This document shows positions 1 through 10,647 of a stretch of 64,000 bases of DNA, piece by piece; the stretch's first letter is position 1, and every line of letters starts with the position of its first letter. The notes under the pieces are model-generated. The model did no database searches. It saw only the letters and a list, made by a program, of their open reading frames with translations, and was not told the DNA's origin. Source of the DNA: Morganella morganii. Lineage in GTDB: Bacteria; Pseudomonadota; Gammaproteobacteria; Enterobacterales; Enterobacteriaceae. The stretch spans positions 522,359-586,358 of the forward strand of contig NZ_NRQY01000002.1 of assembly GCF_003996855.1 (NCBI RefSeq), read 5' to 3'. The position numbers and the translations under genes were made by a program.

Positions 1-686
1 TGGCTGCCGTCAGCACGCAGATAGCCCTGCTGACCAATCCAGCCTTCTTCATACGCCCGGCTGATCTCATCACTGCCCGGCTGCGGTACCGGGGTTGTCC
101 GGGACACCACACAGCAGAAAAATTCCCCGTCATATTCACGCGGATGCTGTTTTCCGGTACATACCGGATGCAGCGGAACCGCCACTGCCACATTGCGCAG
201 ATCCAGCACCGGGTCCCGTTCGTGTAACACATGGTCGTTATAAGTGAAACTCAGCCATTCCCCGTCCGGACTGAACACATGCACATGTGTTCCGCCGCGC
301 AGAGCACCGGGCTGATAAGGTGGTGTAATGCAGAAAGCATCAATGTTATGTGCGATACCCGGTGCGTCATCTCTGACCATCACCCCCTGACGGTGATGAA
401 AATCATACTGCCACTGCTGATCCGGGTTCTGCGGCCCGCGGATAAAGGCATAACGCACCGGGAGCTGCGGACTGACAGTCACCACCCCCGCACAGGCTCC
501 GGCAGCTCCCCGGTAAATTTCACGGATTTCTTTTGTATCCACATGAATTTTTTCTATCGTTTCACCGGTAAATAATGATCCCTGAGGCCGGACATCATAA
601 ACAAGCCATTGGCTATCCGGCGTCCATATATTAATATTAGTAAGCTGATGATGACGGGGTATTGTTGTTATCTGATATTCATTCAT
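1..686 (-). CDS. yidR: YidR-like DUF3748 protein, C-terminus cut by window edge
   Basis: Reading the minus strand from an ATG at 686 gives an open frame to the window edge (about 228 codons). It begins MNEYQITTIPRHHQLTN and continues with NIWTPDSQWLVYDVRP and GSLFTGETIEKI, which matches the N-terminus of E. coli YidR (DUF3748). Later HxHxFSPDGEWLSFTYND resembles the TolB/WD-like beta-propeller blades typical of this family. Function is not established; the fold suggests a periplasmic or cytoplasmic propeller, and no clear signal peptide is visible. An AGAG-type ribosome site lies about 10 nt before the ATG. The gene is divergent from yicG. The 3' end is outside the window. Confidence 0.85.
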   Translation of the reverse strand, partial: MNEYQITTIPRHHQLTNINIWTPDSQWLVYDVRPQGSLFTGETIEKIHVDTKEIREIYRGAAGACAGVVTVSPQLPVRYAFIRGPQNPDQQWQYDFHHRQGVMVRDDAPGIAHNIDAFCITPPYQPGALRGGTHVHVFSPDGEWLSFTYNDHVLHERDPVLDLRNVAVAVPLHPVCTGKQHPREYDGEFFCCVVSRTTPVPQPGSDEISRAYEEGWIGQQGYLRADGS

Positions 687-824
687 TAGAGTGATACTCT
701 CTTTTTATACCATCAGTTCGGATAACCTGAGGTAATCCGATTGGGTCAGACTAAAAAAACTCAGTCGAGACTTATGGCTGTGCTGACTATGCTAACCTTC
801 CGATAAACCGGCAATGATAAAATT

Positions 825-1442
825 ATGTTACTCAGTATCCTGTACATTATTGGTATTACCGCTGAAGCCATGACCGGTGCCCTTGCTGCCGGCCGCCGCA
901 AAATGGATGTATTCGGGGTAATTATTATCGCCTCCGCAACCGCTATCGGCGGCGGGTCTGTCCGCGATATGCTGCTGGGCCATTACCCGCTGGGCTGGGT
1001 CAAACATCCTGAATATATTATTACGGTTGCCTGTGCTGCCGTTATTACTATCTGGGTTGCGCCGATGATGAAACATCTGCGGCGGCTTTTCCTGATCCTG
1101 GATGCTATCGGACTGATGGTATTTTCCATTATCGGCGCCCAGATAGCACTCGATATGAATTACGGTCCGATCATTGCAGCCATTGCCGCTGTTATCACCG
1201 GTGTTTTCGGTGGTGTGCTGCGTGATATGCTGTGTAACACCATCCCGCTGGTTTTCCAGAAAGAATTGTATGCCGGTATCTCCTTTGCCGCTGCCTGGCT
1301 CTATATGGGATTACTTTTCTATACGCCGCTGCCCCGTGATGCTGTCATTATTATTACCCTGGTGGCCGGTCTGACATCCAGGTTAATTGCCATCCGCTAC
1401 CGCCTCGGACTGCCGGTCTTTAATTACGAAAACCAGGACTAG
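825..1442 (+). CDS. yicG: YicG, TRIC-type (UPF0126) inner-membrane channel family protein
   Basis: 205 aa, very hydrophobic, about seven membrane segments. It shows the internal two-fold repeat of the TRIC/UPF0126 family: a GGGSVRD motif near residues 42-48 and a second GGVLRD near 129-134, each followed by a helix. Prokaryotic TRIC homologues are trimeric cation channels; the physiological role of YicG itself is not established. Length and sequence match E. coli YicG. It lies upstream of gmk as in E. coli, but the NAD-dependent ligase gene ligB that separates them in E. coli is missing here. Confidence 0.9.
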   Translation: MLLSILYIIGITAEAMTGALAAGRRKMDVFGVIIIASATAIGGGSVRDMLLGHYPLGWVKHPEYIITVACAAVITIWVAPMMKHLRRLFLILDAIGLMVFSIIGAQIALDMNYGPIIAAIAAVITGVFGGVLRDMLCNTIPLVFQKELYAGISFAAAWLYMGLLFYTPLPRDAVIIITLVAGLTSRLIAIRYRLGLPVFNYENQD

Positions 1443-1460
1443 CCGCAATAACAACATTCC

Positions 1461-1492
1461 CCGGAACCGGACAATACCTGCTCCGGTTCCGG
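1461..1492 (+). terminator. Inverted repeat after yicG, probable terminator
   Basis: CCGGAACCGG and CCGGTTCCGG form a perfect 10-bp stem around a 12-nt loop, 18 bp after the yicG stop. There is no immediate T-run; a T-rich stretch follows about 20 nt later, so termination may be weak. Confidence 0.5.
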
Positions 1493-1639
1493 CTATCAGC
1501 CCTGTTTGTCTGTTTTTTCCTGTTATATCGCACTGTCATGTAATCCGAGATCTGTACGTACATTTTTATTCCGCCGGTGCGGAAAAATGAAACATCCGTC
1601 TTCATCTGACCGGAAAAATAAGAAATTTTCAGCAGATAA

Positions 1640-2362
<723 letters not shown>

Positions 2363-2416
2363 TACAACTTTCAGTATCATGCCGAGTCATTTATTTATCT
2401 GTGGAGTAGCACACCT

Positions 2417-2692
2417 ATGGCACGCGTAACAGTCCAGGATGCAGTAGAAAAAATTGGTAACCGTTTTGACCTCGTATTAGTGGCAGCACGCCGTGCGCGT
2501 CAGTTACAGACCGGCGGTAAAGAGCCTCTGGTTCCGGAAGAAAATGATAAAGTCACCGTGATCGCTCTGCGCGAAATCGAAGAAAATCTGATCAACGGCC
2601 AGATCCTTGACGCCCGTGAGCGCCAGGAACAACAGGAGCAGGAAGTTGCTGAAATGCAAGCGGTTTCTGCAATCGCCGAAGGACGTCGTTAA
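2417..2692 (+). CDS. rpoZ: RNA polymerase omega subunit
   Basis: 91 aa, same length as E. coli RpoZ, starting [20 protein letters not shown] with the conserved [11 protein letters not shown] segment that packs on the beta-prime C-terminus and forms part of a ppGpp-binding site. It is the first gene of the rpoZ-spoT-trmH-recG cluster, with only 17 bp to spoT, so omega and the ppGpp synthetase/hydrolase are probably co-transcribed. Confidence 0.97.
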   Translation: MARVTVQDAVEKIGNRFDLVLVAARRARQLQTGGKEPLVPEENDKVTVIALREIEENLINGQILDARERQEQQEQEVAEMQAVSAIAEGRR

Positions 2693-2709
2693 GTTAAGGT
2701 AGGTCTGCC

Positions 2710-4815
2710 TTGTACCTGTTTGAAAGCCTGAACCATATTGTTAAGGATTATCTGCCGAAAGAGCAGATTGATCTGTTAAAACAAGCCTATGTCGTTGCGC
2801 GGGATGCTCACGAAGGGCAGACCCGCTCCAGTGGCGAACCGTATATCACTCATCCGGTCGCGGTTGCCTGTATCCTGGCCGAGATGCGTCTCGACCTCGA
2901 AACACTCATGGCAGCACTGCTGCACGACGTTATCGAAGATACACCTGCTACCTTTCAGGATATTGAACAACTGTTCGGCACCACTGTTGCCGGGCTGGTG
3001 GAAGGCGTATCGAAGTTAGACAAACTGAACTTCCGCGATAAAAAAGAGGCTCAGGCTGAAAACTTCCGCAAGATGGTGATGGCGATGGTGAAAGACATCC
3101 GCGTCATTCTCATCAAGCTGGCAGACCGCACGCACAATATGCGCACGCTCGGGTCTCTGCGTCCCGATAAGCGCCGCCGTATTGCGCGCGAAACGCTTGA
3201 AATCTACAGTCCTCTGGCTCACCGTCTTGGTATCCACCATATCAAAACGGAGCTTGAGGAGCTGGGATTCGAAGCTCTTTACCCGAACCGCTACCGCGTC
3301 ATCAAAGAAGTGGTGAAAGCAGCACGCGGCAACCGTAAGGAGATGATCCAGAAGATTTTATCTGAAATCGAAGGGCGTCTGACGGAAGCCGGTATCAGCT
3401 GCAAAGTCAGCGGGCGGGAAAAACATCTCTACTCCATCTACCGGAAAATGCACCTGAAAGAGCAGCGATTTCACTCGATCATGGACATTTATGCATTCCG
3501 CGTAATTGTGAGCAGTGTCGATACCTGTTACCGCGTACTGGGCCAGGTTCACGGCCTCTACAAACCACGTCCCGGCCGCGTCAAAGATTATATCGCCATC
3601 CCGAAAGCCAACGGCTATCAGTCATTACACACCTCCCTTATCGGCCCTCACGGAGTACCGGTGGAAGTGCAGATCCGTACCGAAGATATGGATCAGATGG
3701 CAGAAATGGGGGTGGCGGCACACTGGGCTTATAAAGAGCACGGTGAATCCGGCACCACCGCACAGGTGCGTGCTCACCGCTGGATGCAGAGCCTGATAGA
3801 ACTTCAGCAAAGCACCGGCAACACCTTTGAATTTATTGAGAGCGTGAAATCGGATCTCTTCCCGGATGAGATTTATGTCTTCACCCCGGAAGGGCGGATT
3901 GTTGAGCTGCCGACCGGCGCCACGCCGGTAGATTTCGCCTATGCCGTGCATACGGACATCGGCCACTCCTGTGTCGGCGCGCGTGTTGACCGCCAGCCGT
4001 ATCCGCTCTCCCAGCAACTGACCAGCGGACAAACCGTTGAAATTATTACCGCACCGGGTGCAAGACCGAATGCCGCATGGCTGAACTTTGTTGTCAGCTC
4101 AAAAGCCCGGGCGAAAATCCGTCAGCTGCTGAAAAACCTCAAGCGGGATGATTCCGTCAATCTCGGCCGTCGCCTGCTTAACCATGCACTCGGTAACGGC
4201 CGTAAGATCACGGATATCCCGCAGGAAAATATCAGCCGTGAGCTGGTACGGATGAAACTGGCCACTCTGGATGATCTTCTGGCGGAAATCGGCCTGGGAA
4301 ATGCCATGAGTGTGGTGGTTGCCCGTAACCTGCTTAATGCGCCGGAGAACAGCACCGAAGAGAATTCCGCCCGCAAGCTTCCTATCAAAGGCGCGGACGG
4401 GGTGCTTATCACCTTCGCCAAATGCTGCCGTCCGGTACCGGGTGACCCGATTATCGCCCATATCAGTCCGGGTAAAGGGCTGGTTATCCACCATGAATCC
4501 TGCCGCAATATCCGCGGATATGAAAAAGAGCCGGAAAAATTCATGGCTGTTGAGTGGGATAGTGACATCGACACTGATTTTATTGCTGAAATCAAAGTGG
4601 ATATGTTTAACCACCAGGGCGCACTGGCTAACCTGACTGCCGCAATTAATGATGCCAACTCCAGTATTCAGAGCATGAATACCGAGGAGAAAGATGGCCG
4701 CGTTTACTGCGCCTTTATCCGCCTGACCGCAAAAGACCGTATCCAGCTTGCGAATATTATGCGTAAGATCCGCATTATGCCGGATGTCCTGCGCGTCAGC
4801 CGCAACCGGAATTAA
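2710..4815 (+). CDS. spoT: Bifunctional (p)ppGpp synthetase/hydrolase SpoT
   Basis: 701 aa. The start is a TTG at 2710 (MYLFESLN), which gives the conserved N-terminus. The HD hydrolase domain carries His72-Asp73 in ALLHDVIEDT. A weak synthetase domain follows (GYQSLHT, EVQIRTEDMDQMAE), then a TGS domain (DEIYVFTPEGRIVELP, about residue 388) and a C-terminal ACT domain (about 625-701). SpoT hydrolyses and synthesises the stringent alarmone in response to carbon, iron, fatty-acid and phosphate stress. It is 17 bp downstream of rpoZ and 9 bp upstream of trmH. The non-ATG start may keep expression low (inference). Confidence 0.97.
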   Translation: MYLFESLNHIVKDYLPKEQIDLLKQAYVVARDAHEGQTRSSGEPYITHPVAVACILAEMRLDLETLMAALLHDVIEDTPATFQDIEQLFGTTVAGLVEGVSKLDKLNFRDKKEAQAENFRKMVMAMVKDIRVILIKLADRTHNMRTLGSLRPDKRRRIARETLEIYSPLAHRLGIHHIKTELEELGFEALYPNRYRVIKEVVKAARGNRKEMIQKILSEIEGRLTEAGISCKVSGREKHLYSIYRKMHLKEQRFHSIMDIYAFRVIVSSVDTCYRVLGQVHGLYKPRPGRVKDYIAIPKANGYQSLHTSLIGPHGVPVEVQIRTEDMDQMAEMGVAAHWAYKEHGESGTTAQVRAHRWMQSLIELQQSTGNTFEFIESVKSDLFPDEIYVFTPEGRIVELPTGATPVDFAYAVHTDIGHSCVGARVDRQPYPLSQQLTSGQTVEIITAPGARPNAAWLNFVVSSKARAKIRQLLKNLKRDDSVNLGRRLLNHALGNGRKITDIPQENISRELVRMKLATLDDLLAEIGLGNAMSVVVARNLLNAPENSTEENSARKLPIKGADGVLITFAKCCRPVPGDPIIAHISPGKGLVIHHESCRNIRGYEKEPEKFMAVEWDSDIDTDFIAEIKVDMFNHQGALANLTAAINDANSSIQSMNTEEKDGRVYCAFIRLTAKDRIQLANIMRKIRIMPDVLRVSRNRN

Positions 4816-4824
4816 TCACACGGT

Positions 4825-5520
4825 ATGAATTCCCAACGTTATGAGCGCATCTGCCGGATGATGGCGATGCGCCAGCCCGACCTCACTCTGTGTCTTGAGA
4901 AAGTGCATAAGCCGCACAATGTCTCCGCCGTGATCCGCAGTGCGGATGCGGTCGGTATCCATGATCTGCATGCTGTCTGGCCGGAGAAAATCAAAACGCT
5001 GGTTTCTTCCGCCGCCGGCAGCAACAGCTGGGTGAATGTGCATAACCACGACACACTCGGTGATGCCGTGACCCTGCTGAAATCACAGGGCATGCAGATA
5101 CTGGCCACCCATCTGTCTGACAGTGCGGTGGATTTCCGGACAATCGATTTTACCCGTCCGACCTGCATTATCAAGGGCTCGGAGAAAACCGGTATATCTC
5201 CGGAGGCCGTCAGACTGGCGGATCAGCATATTATGATCCCGATGTCCGGCATGGTACAGTCACTGAATGTGTCTGTTGCCGCCGCCGTGATCCTCTATGA
5301 AGCACAGCGCCAGCGCGAAGCCGCCGGTCTCTATGAGCATCCCCGCTGCGCTCTGGCACAGGATGAACAGCAGCGCCTGCTGTTTGAACGCGGTTATCCG
5401 GTGCTGGCTCAGGTCGCCCGTGAGAAGAAACTGCCCCGTCCGCAGATTGATGAACAGGGCCATATCATTGCGCCGGACAGCTGGTGGGCTGCCATGCAAC
5501 AGAAGAAACCATCCGCCTGA
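4825..5520 (+). CDS. trmH: tRNA (guanosine-18-2'-O)-methyltransferase
   Basis: 231 aa SPOUT (knotted) methyltransferase that methylates the ribose of G18 in the tRNA D-loop using S-adenosylmethionine. Hallmark motifs are visible: the N-terminal VHKPHNVSAVIRSADAVG, the central KGSEKTGISPEA and the C-terminal IPMSGMVQSLNVSVAAAVILYEA knot. The start ATG (MNSQRYERICRMM) aligns with E. coli TrmH (229 aa). It lies 9 bp after spoT and 18 bp before recG, an operon arrangement shared with E. coli. Confidence 0.96.
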   Translation: MNSQRYERICRMMAMRQPDLTLCLEKVHKPHNVSAVIRSADAVGIHDLHAVWPEKIKTLVSSAAGSNSWVNVHNHDTLGDAVTLLKSQGMQILATHLSDSAVDFRTIDFTRPTCIIKGSEKTGISPEAVRLADQHIMIPMSGMVQSLNVSVAAAVILYEAQRQREAAGLYEHPRCALAQDEQQRLLFERGYPVLAQVAREKKLPRPQIDEQGHIIAPDSWWAAMQQKKPSA

Positions 5521-5538
5521 TACGAAACGGAGCAGAAA

Positions 5539-7620
5539 ATGAAAGGTCAACTGCTTGATGCTATCCCACTCACGACTTTACACGGCGTCGGGGCCGGGCA
5601 GGCGGGCAAACTGGCCGGTATCGGTCTGCATACCCTTCAGGATCTGCTGTTCCATCTGCCGCTGCGTTATGAAGACCAGACCCGGCTTTATACCATCACC
5701 GATCTGTTACCCGGGATTTATGCCACCGTCAGCGGCGAAGTGTTGCGTACCGATGTGGTTTTCGGCCGTAAACGGATGATGACCTGTCAGATAAGTGACG
5801 GTACCGGCATCTTAACCCTGCGTTTCTTTAATTTTTCGGCGGCAATGAAAAATACGCTGGCAACCGGAAAACAGGTCACCGCCTACGGTGAAATCCGGCG
5901 CGGCAAAAACGGCCCGGAAATTTTCCACCCGGAATATAAAGTCCGTCAGAGTGATACTTCCGCTGAATTACAGGAAACACTTACCCCCATCTACCCGACC
6001 ACCGAAGGTGTCCGCCAGGCCACGCTCCGCAAACTGCTTGATCAGGCGCTGGAACTGCTCGATACCTGCGCCATCAATGAATTACTGCCGCCGGAACTGA
6101 CCCGTTCCATGATGAGCCTGCCGCAGGCACTGAAAACACTGCACCGGCCACCGGCAGATACACAGCTGACCGAACTGGAAAGCGGGCAGCATCCGGCACT
6201 GAAGCGGATTGTGCTGGAAGAACTGCTGGCGCATCACCTCAGCATGCTGGCGGTCAGGGCAGGTGCACAGCGTTATCACGCACTGCCTTTGTCACCACAG
6301 GAAACCCTGAAAAGTCAGTTCCTGGCGCAACTCCCCTTCTCTCCGACTAACGCCCAGCAGCGCGTGGTGGCGGAAATAGAGCAGGATCTGGAAAAACCGG
6401 TGCCGATGATGCGCCTGATTCAGGGGGATGTCGGCTCCGGAAAAACACTGGTCGCCGCGCTGGCGGCACTCCGCGCTATCGCACACGGCAAACAGGTCGC
6501 ACTGATGGCACCGACAGAGCTGCTGGCCGAACAACATGCCAATACCTTCCGCCAGTGGCTGGAGCCGCTGGGTATTCGCGTCGGCTGGGTTGCCGGAAAA
6601 CAGAAAGGCAAGGCACGACAGGCACAGGAAGACGCCATTGCCGCCGGTGATGTGGCGATGGTTATCGGCACACACGCGATTTTTCAGGAACATATCCGTT
6701 TCCATTCCCTGGCACTGGTGATTATCGATGAGCAGCACCGCTTTGGTGTCCACCAGCGGCTGGCGTTATGGGAAAAAGGCGAACAACAGGGATTTCATCC
6801 GCATCAGCTGATTATGACCGCCACACCGATCCCGCGCACCCTGGCAATGACCGCCTATGCGGATCTCGACACCTCCGTTATCGACGAACTGCCGCCGGGC
6901 AGAACCCCGGTAACCACCGTGGCGATTCCGGACAGCCGCCGCCATGAGATTATTGAGCGGGTGCGCAGCGCCTGTCAGGATGAAAAACGCCAGGCTTACT
7001 GGGTCTGCACACTGATTGATGAATCTGATTTGCTGGAAGCTCAGGCGGCGCAGGTCACATTTGATGAGCTTTCCGCCACCCTGCCGGATCTGCGGATCGG
7101 GATGGTGCACGGCCGCATGAAACCGGCAGAAAAACAGGCGGTGATGGCACAATTTAAAGCCGGTGAGCTGGATCTGCTGGTCGCCACTACGGTGATTGAA
7201 GTCGGGGTGGATGTGCCGAATGCCAGCCTGATGATCATCGAAAACCCGGAACGGCTCGGGCTGGCACAACTGCATCAGCTGCGCGGCCGGGTCGGGCGCG
7301 GTTCTGCTGTATCTCACTGTGTTCTGCTGTATAAAACCCCGCTCACCCAGACAGCAAGACTGCGTCTTCAGGTGTTGCGGGACAGCAACGACGGCTTTGT
7401 TATCGCGCAGAAAGACCTTGAAATCCGCGGGCCGGGTGAACTGCTCGGCACACGGCAGACCGGTAATGCAGAATTTAAAGTCGCGGATTTACTGCGGGAT
7501 CAGGGTATGCTGCCGGAAGTGCAGCGCGTGGCACGCCATCTGCATCAGAATTATCCCGAACAGGCGAAAGCGCTGATCGAACGCTGGCTGCCGGAACGTA
7601 CACAATACACAAACGTATGA
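5539..7620 (+). CDS. recG: ATP-dependent DNA helicase RecG
   Basis: 693 aa, identical in length to E. coli RecG. It has an N-terminal wedge/OB domain that binds fork junctions, Walker A GDVGSGKT (about residue 296), the DEQH box IIDEQHRFG, the ATATPIPRT motif and a C-terminal helicase lobe with GRVGRG and the TRG segment. RecG regresses stalled forks and migrates Holliday junctions. It is the last gene of the rpoZ operon and ends against convergent gltS. Confidence 0.97.
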   Translation: MKGQLLDAIPLTTLHGVGAGQAGKLAGIGLHTLQDLLFHLPLRYEDQTRLYTITDLLPGIYATVSGEVLRTDVVFGRKRMMTCQISDGTGILTLRFFNFSAAMKNTLATGKQVTAYGEIRRGKNGPEIFHPEYKVRQSDTSAELQETLTPIYPTTEGVRQATLRKLLDQALELLDTCAINELLPPELTRSMMSLPQALKTLHRPPADTQLTELESGQHPALKRIVLEELLAHHLSMLAVRAGAQRYHALPLSPQETLKSQFLAQLPFSPTNAQQRVVAEIEQDLEKPVPMMRLIQGDVGSGKTLVAALAALRAIAHGKQVALMAPTELLAEQHANTFRQWLEPLGIRVGWVAGKQKGKARQAQEDAIAAGDVAMVIGTHAIFQEHIRFHSLALVIIDEQHRFGVHQRLALWEKGEQQGFHPHQLIMTATPIPRTLAMTAYADLDTSVIDELPPGRTPVTTVAIPDSRRHEIIERVRSACQDEKRQAYWVCTLIDESDLLEAQAAQVTFDELSATLPDLRIGMVHGRMKPAEKQAVMAQFKAGELDLLVATTVIEVGVDVPNASLMIIENPERLGLAQLHQLRGRVGRGSAVSHCVLLYKTPLTQTARLRLQVLRDSNDGFVIAQKDLEIRGPGELLGTRQTGNAEFKVADLLRDQGMLPEVQRVARHLHQNYPEQAKALIERWLPERTQYTNV

Positions 7621-7622
7621 TG

Positions 7623-7646
7623 AAAAAAGCCACCCGGAAGGGTGGC
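7623..7646 (-). terminator. gltS intrinsic terminator
   Basis: GCCACCC/GGGTGGC form a 7-bp stem with a 4-nt loop; on the minus strand it is followed by six T residues. It serves gltS and probably also stops recG transcripts. Confidence 0.85.
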
Positions 7647-7670
7647 TTGCCTGCTTTAAGCGCTGTTCTG

Positions 7671-8891
7671 TTACCCGCCCGCAACAGGGAAAACAGGTAA
7701 CGCCAGGAAGAACGGAATAACCAGTGCGTTGATCAGATCCAGGAAGAATGCCCCCACCATCGGCACCACCAGGAAGGCCACATGGGAAGGACCGAAGCGG
7801 TCTGTTACTGCCTGCATATTGGCAATTGCGGTAGGTGTGGCTCCCATCCCGAAACCACAGTGACCGGCTGCCAGAACCGCCGCATCATAGTTTTTTCCCA
7901 TCACCCGGTAAGTGACGAAGACAGCATACAACGCCATCACGATAGTCTGTGCCGCCAGGATCACCAGCATCGGTACCGCCAGAGAGGCAATTTCCCACAG
8001 TTTCAGGCTCATCAGTGCCATCGCCAGGAACAGCGACAGACTGACGTTACCCAGCACCGACACTGCCCGCTCAAACACACGGTAGAAACCCATCAGTGAC
8101 AGACTGTTACTCAGAATAACCCCGATAAACAGGACACACACGAATGTCGGAATCTGAAACTTCCATTCCATCGACGTGAAAAATGCAGACAGTTTACCGG
8201 ACAGATACGTCCCCGCCAGCAGACAGATAGCAATCAGTGCAATAGTTTCCAGCAGAACCATTGAAGTGATCATGCGGCCGGCCTGCGGTTTCTCAAACGC
8301 GGTCGGTGCTTCATCATCCTGTAATTTCACATCGCTCATGGCCGTCTTTTTGATCAGGAAACGGGCCACCAGGCCACCGAGCACCAGACCAAAGGTTGCA
8401 CAGGCAATCGCGATTTCGGTTGCTGCGGTAAAACCATAACTGTCACTGAAAATTTTACCCCATGCTGCCCCTGTCCCATGACCGCCGGAGAGTGTGATAG
8501 AACCGGCCAGCAAACCAATCAGCGGGTCAAGCCCCATCATTTTCGCCAGAGAGATACCGACAGTGTTCTGCACAATCAGTAAGCCCACAACCGCAATCAC
8601 AAAGATAAATAACGTTTTACCGCCCGCTCTCAGACTGGCTAAGTTAGCGTTCAGCCCGATAGTGGCAAAGAAAGCCAGCATCAGCGGGTCTTTCAGTGAA
8701 TCATCAAATTTCACTTCCAGATCCATACCGGATTTGAACCCCAATAATACAATCGCGACCAGAAGACCACCGGCCACAGGTTCAGGAATAGTATACTTTT
8801 CGAGGAATGGTACAGTCTTTACGAGTTTACGTCCCAGTAATAGGACGAGTGTGGCCGCAACCAGCGTGCCGTAAACGTCGAGTTGATACAT
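7671..8891 (-). CDS. gltS: Sodium/glutamate symporter GltS
   Basis: 406 aa (E. coli 401) with about 10-12 membrane segments and the two-fold inverted repeat of the ESS family. Conserved glycine-rich re-entrant loop motifs are visible: GGHGTGAAWG in the first half and GHCGFGMGATPTAIANM in the second half. It imports L- and D-glutamate with sodium. It starts MYQLDVYGTLVAATLVLL at 8891 and is divergent from xanP across a 240-bp region. Confidence 0.95.
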   Translation of the reverse strand: MYQLDVYGTLVAATLVLLLGRKLVKTVPFLEKYTIPEPVAGGLLVAIVLLGFKSGMDLEVKFDDSLKDPLMLAFFATIGLNANLASLRAGGKTLFIFVIAVVGLLIVQNTVGISLAKMMGLDPLIGLLAGSITLSGGHGTGAAWGKIFSDSYGFTAATEIAIACATFGLVLGGLVARFLIKKTAMSDVKLQDDEAPTAFEKPQAGRMITSMVLLETIALIAICLLAGTYLSGKLSAFFTSMEWKFQIPTFVCVLFIGVILSNSLSLMGFYRVFERAVSVLGNVSLSLFLAMALMSLKLWEIASLAVPMLVILAAQTIVMALYAVFVTYRVMGKNYDAAVLAAGHCGFGMGATPTAIANMQAVTDRFGPSHVAFLVVPMVGAFFLDLINALVIPFFLALPVFPVAGG

Positions 8892-9063
8892 TCACGTACC
8901 CCTTTTATTGTTGGTATTTGTTACATCAGTATCGCGTTAATAACGTCCCTATTACGCAAAAGAAAAAAGCAGGTATCCGGATTAAAGAAAAAAAGCGGAT
9001 AAAGACAAGTTAAAATAAATAAAACTGTGATTATATTCCGCTATAAAAAATAACATATCATTC

Positions 9064-9079
9064 GCGCAAACGATTGCTT
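9064..9079 (+). promoter_or_regulatory. Probable PurR operator upstream of xanP
   Basis: GCGCAAACGATTGCTT matches the PurR consensus ACGCAAACGTTTTCNT at most positions, including the CGCAAACG core. It lies about 53 bp before the xanP ATG, between divergent gltS and xanP. Regulation of this purine-base permease by PurR is inferred. Confidence 0.6.
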
Positions 9080-9131
9080 TTGTGCCGCAGATCATTAAAA
9101 TACGGAAATTGCTTATCCCGGACCTTTTGAC

Positions 9132-10517
9132 ATGAATTCTGCAATTTCAGATAAAATCAGTGTAACTCCCGCGACTAACACAAATAGTGAACTTATTTAC
9201 CGCCTGGAAGATCGTCCGCCGCTGCCGCAGACACTCTTTGCTGCCTGTCAGCATCTGCTGGCGATGTTTGTGGCGGTGATTACGCCGGGATTGCTGATTG
9301 CCCAGGCGCTCGGCCTCTCCGCCCATGACACCCAGCGGATTATCAGTATGTCGCTGTTCGCTTCCGGGCTGGCATCACTGCTGCAAATCCGTACCTGGGG
9401 GCCGGTCGGTTCCGGGCTGCTCTCTATCCAGGGCACCAGCTTTAACTTTGTGGCCCCGCTGATTATGGGCGGTATGGCGCTGAAAAATAATGGTGTGGAT
9501 ACCGAAGGAATGATGGCGGCGCTGTTCGGCACACTGATGCTGGCGGCCATGACAGAAGTGATCCTCTCCCGTTTTCTGCATCTGGCGCGCCGCATTATCA
9601 CACCGCTGGTTTCCGGTGTGGTAGTGATGATTATCGGGCTCTCGCTGATCCAGGTCGGCCTGACCTCCATCGGCGGCGGTTATGCTGCAATGTCTGACAA
9701 CACTTTCGGTTCAGCCAATAATCTGATCCTCGCCGGTATTGTACTGGGGGTGATTGTGCTGCTTAACCGCCAGAAAAATCCGTATCTGCGTGTCGCCTCT
9801 CTGGTGCTGGCGATGACAGCAGGCTATCTTGCTGCCTGGTGGATGGGTATGCTGCCGGATAACCATGCGGAAATCCCGGAAGAAGTGATGGTGATCCCGG
9901 CACCGCTCTATTACGGCTTATCCATCGACTGGAACCTGCTGCTGCCGCTGATCCTGATCTTTATGGTGACCTCACTGGAAACCATCGGTGATATTACCGC
10001 CACATCTGATGTCTCCGAACAGCCGGTATCCGGCCCGCTCTATATGAAGCGGCTGAAAGGTGGTGTGCTGGCAAATGGCCTGAACTCCGCCCTGTCTGCG
10101 GTCTTTAACACCTTCCCCAACTCCTGTTTCGGGCAGAATAACGGCGTGATCCAACTGACCGGCGTTGCCAGCCGTTATGTCGGTTATGTGGTGGCGCTGA
10201 TGCTGATCGTTCTGGGGCTGTTCCCGGCCGTCGCCGGTTTTGTGCAGCACATTCCGGAACCGGTGCTCGGCGGTGCCACTATTGTGATGTTCGGGACGAT
10301 TGCGGCATCCGGTGTGCGGATTGTCTCACGCGAAACCCTGAACCGCCGGGCGATTATGATTATCGCGCTGTCACTGGCTGTCGGCATGGGCGTTTCCCAG
10401 CAGCCGCTGATCCTGCAATTTGCACCTGACTGGCTGAAAACCCTGCTCTCTTCCGGGATTGCCGCCGGTGGCCTGACCGCAATTGCCCTGAATCTGATTT
10501 TCCCGCCGGAGAAATAA
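9132..10517 (+). CDS. xanP: Xanthine:proton symporter XanP (NAT/NCS2 family)
   Basis: 461 aa with about 14 membrane spans, near-identical in many blocks to E. coli XanP ([52 protein letters not shown]). The NAT signature [10 protein letters not shown] is at about residue 335. It takes up xanthine for purine salvage. The ribosome site is poor. A likely PurR box precedes it. yicH follows in the same direction. Confidence 0.95.
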   Translation: MNSAISDKISVTPATNTNSELIYRLEDRPPLPQTLFAACQHLLAMFVAVITPGLLIAQALGLSAHDTQRIISMSLFASGLASLLQIRTWGPVGSGLLSIQGTSFNFVAPLIMGGMALKNNGVDTEGMMAALFGTLMLAAMTEVILSRFLHLARRIITPLVSGVVVMIIGLSLIQVGLTSIGGGYAAMSDNTFGSANNLILAGIVLGVIVLLNRQKNPYLRVASLVLAMTAGYLAAWWMGMLPDNHAEIPEEVMVIPAPLYYGLSIDWNLLLPLILIFMVTSLETIGDITATSDVSEQPVSGPLYMKRLKGGVLANGLNSALSAVFNTFPNSCFGQNNGVIQLTGVASRYVGYVVALMLIVLGLFPAVAGFVQHIPEPVLGGATIVMFGTIAASGVRIVSRETLNRRAIMIIALSLAVGMGVSQQPLILQFAPDWLKTLLSSGIAAGGLTAIALNLIFPPEK

Positions 10518-10647
10518 TCATCTGTTTAACCGCGTGACCGGAAACGGTCACGCGGACTGCTCTGTGCGGAAAAACCGCGATAATCCTTGTCACCATAAAG
10601 AGCCTCACGCTAGTATGCCCTCAGGATTATCTCTCGGGGAGCGCATT

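Noticed and set aside
231..575. 114-codon plus-strand ORF near the left edge
   Set aside because: It lies antisense to the yidR frame, which matches a known family; the plus-strand frame matches nothing.
4099..4658. Two long minus-strand ORFs (171 and 178 codons) inside spoT
   Set aside because: Antisense shadows of the conserved spoT C-terminal region; no ribosome site and no family resemblance.
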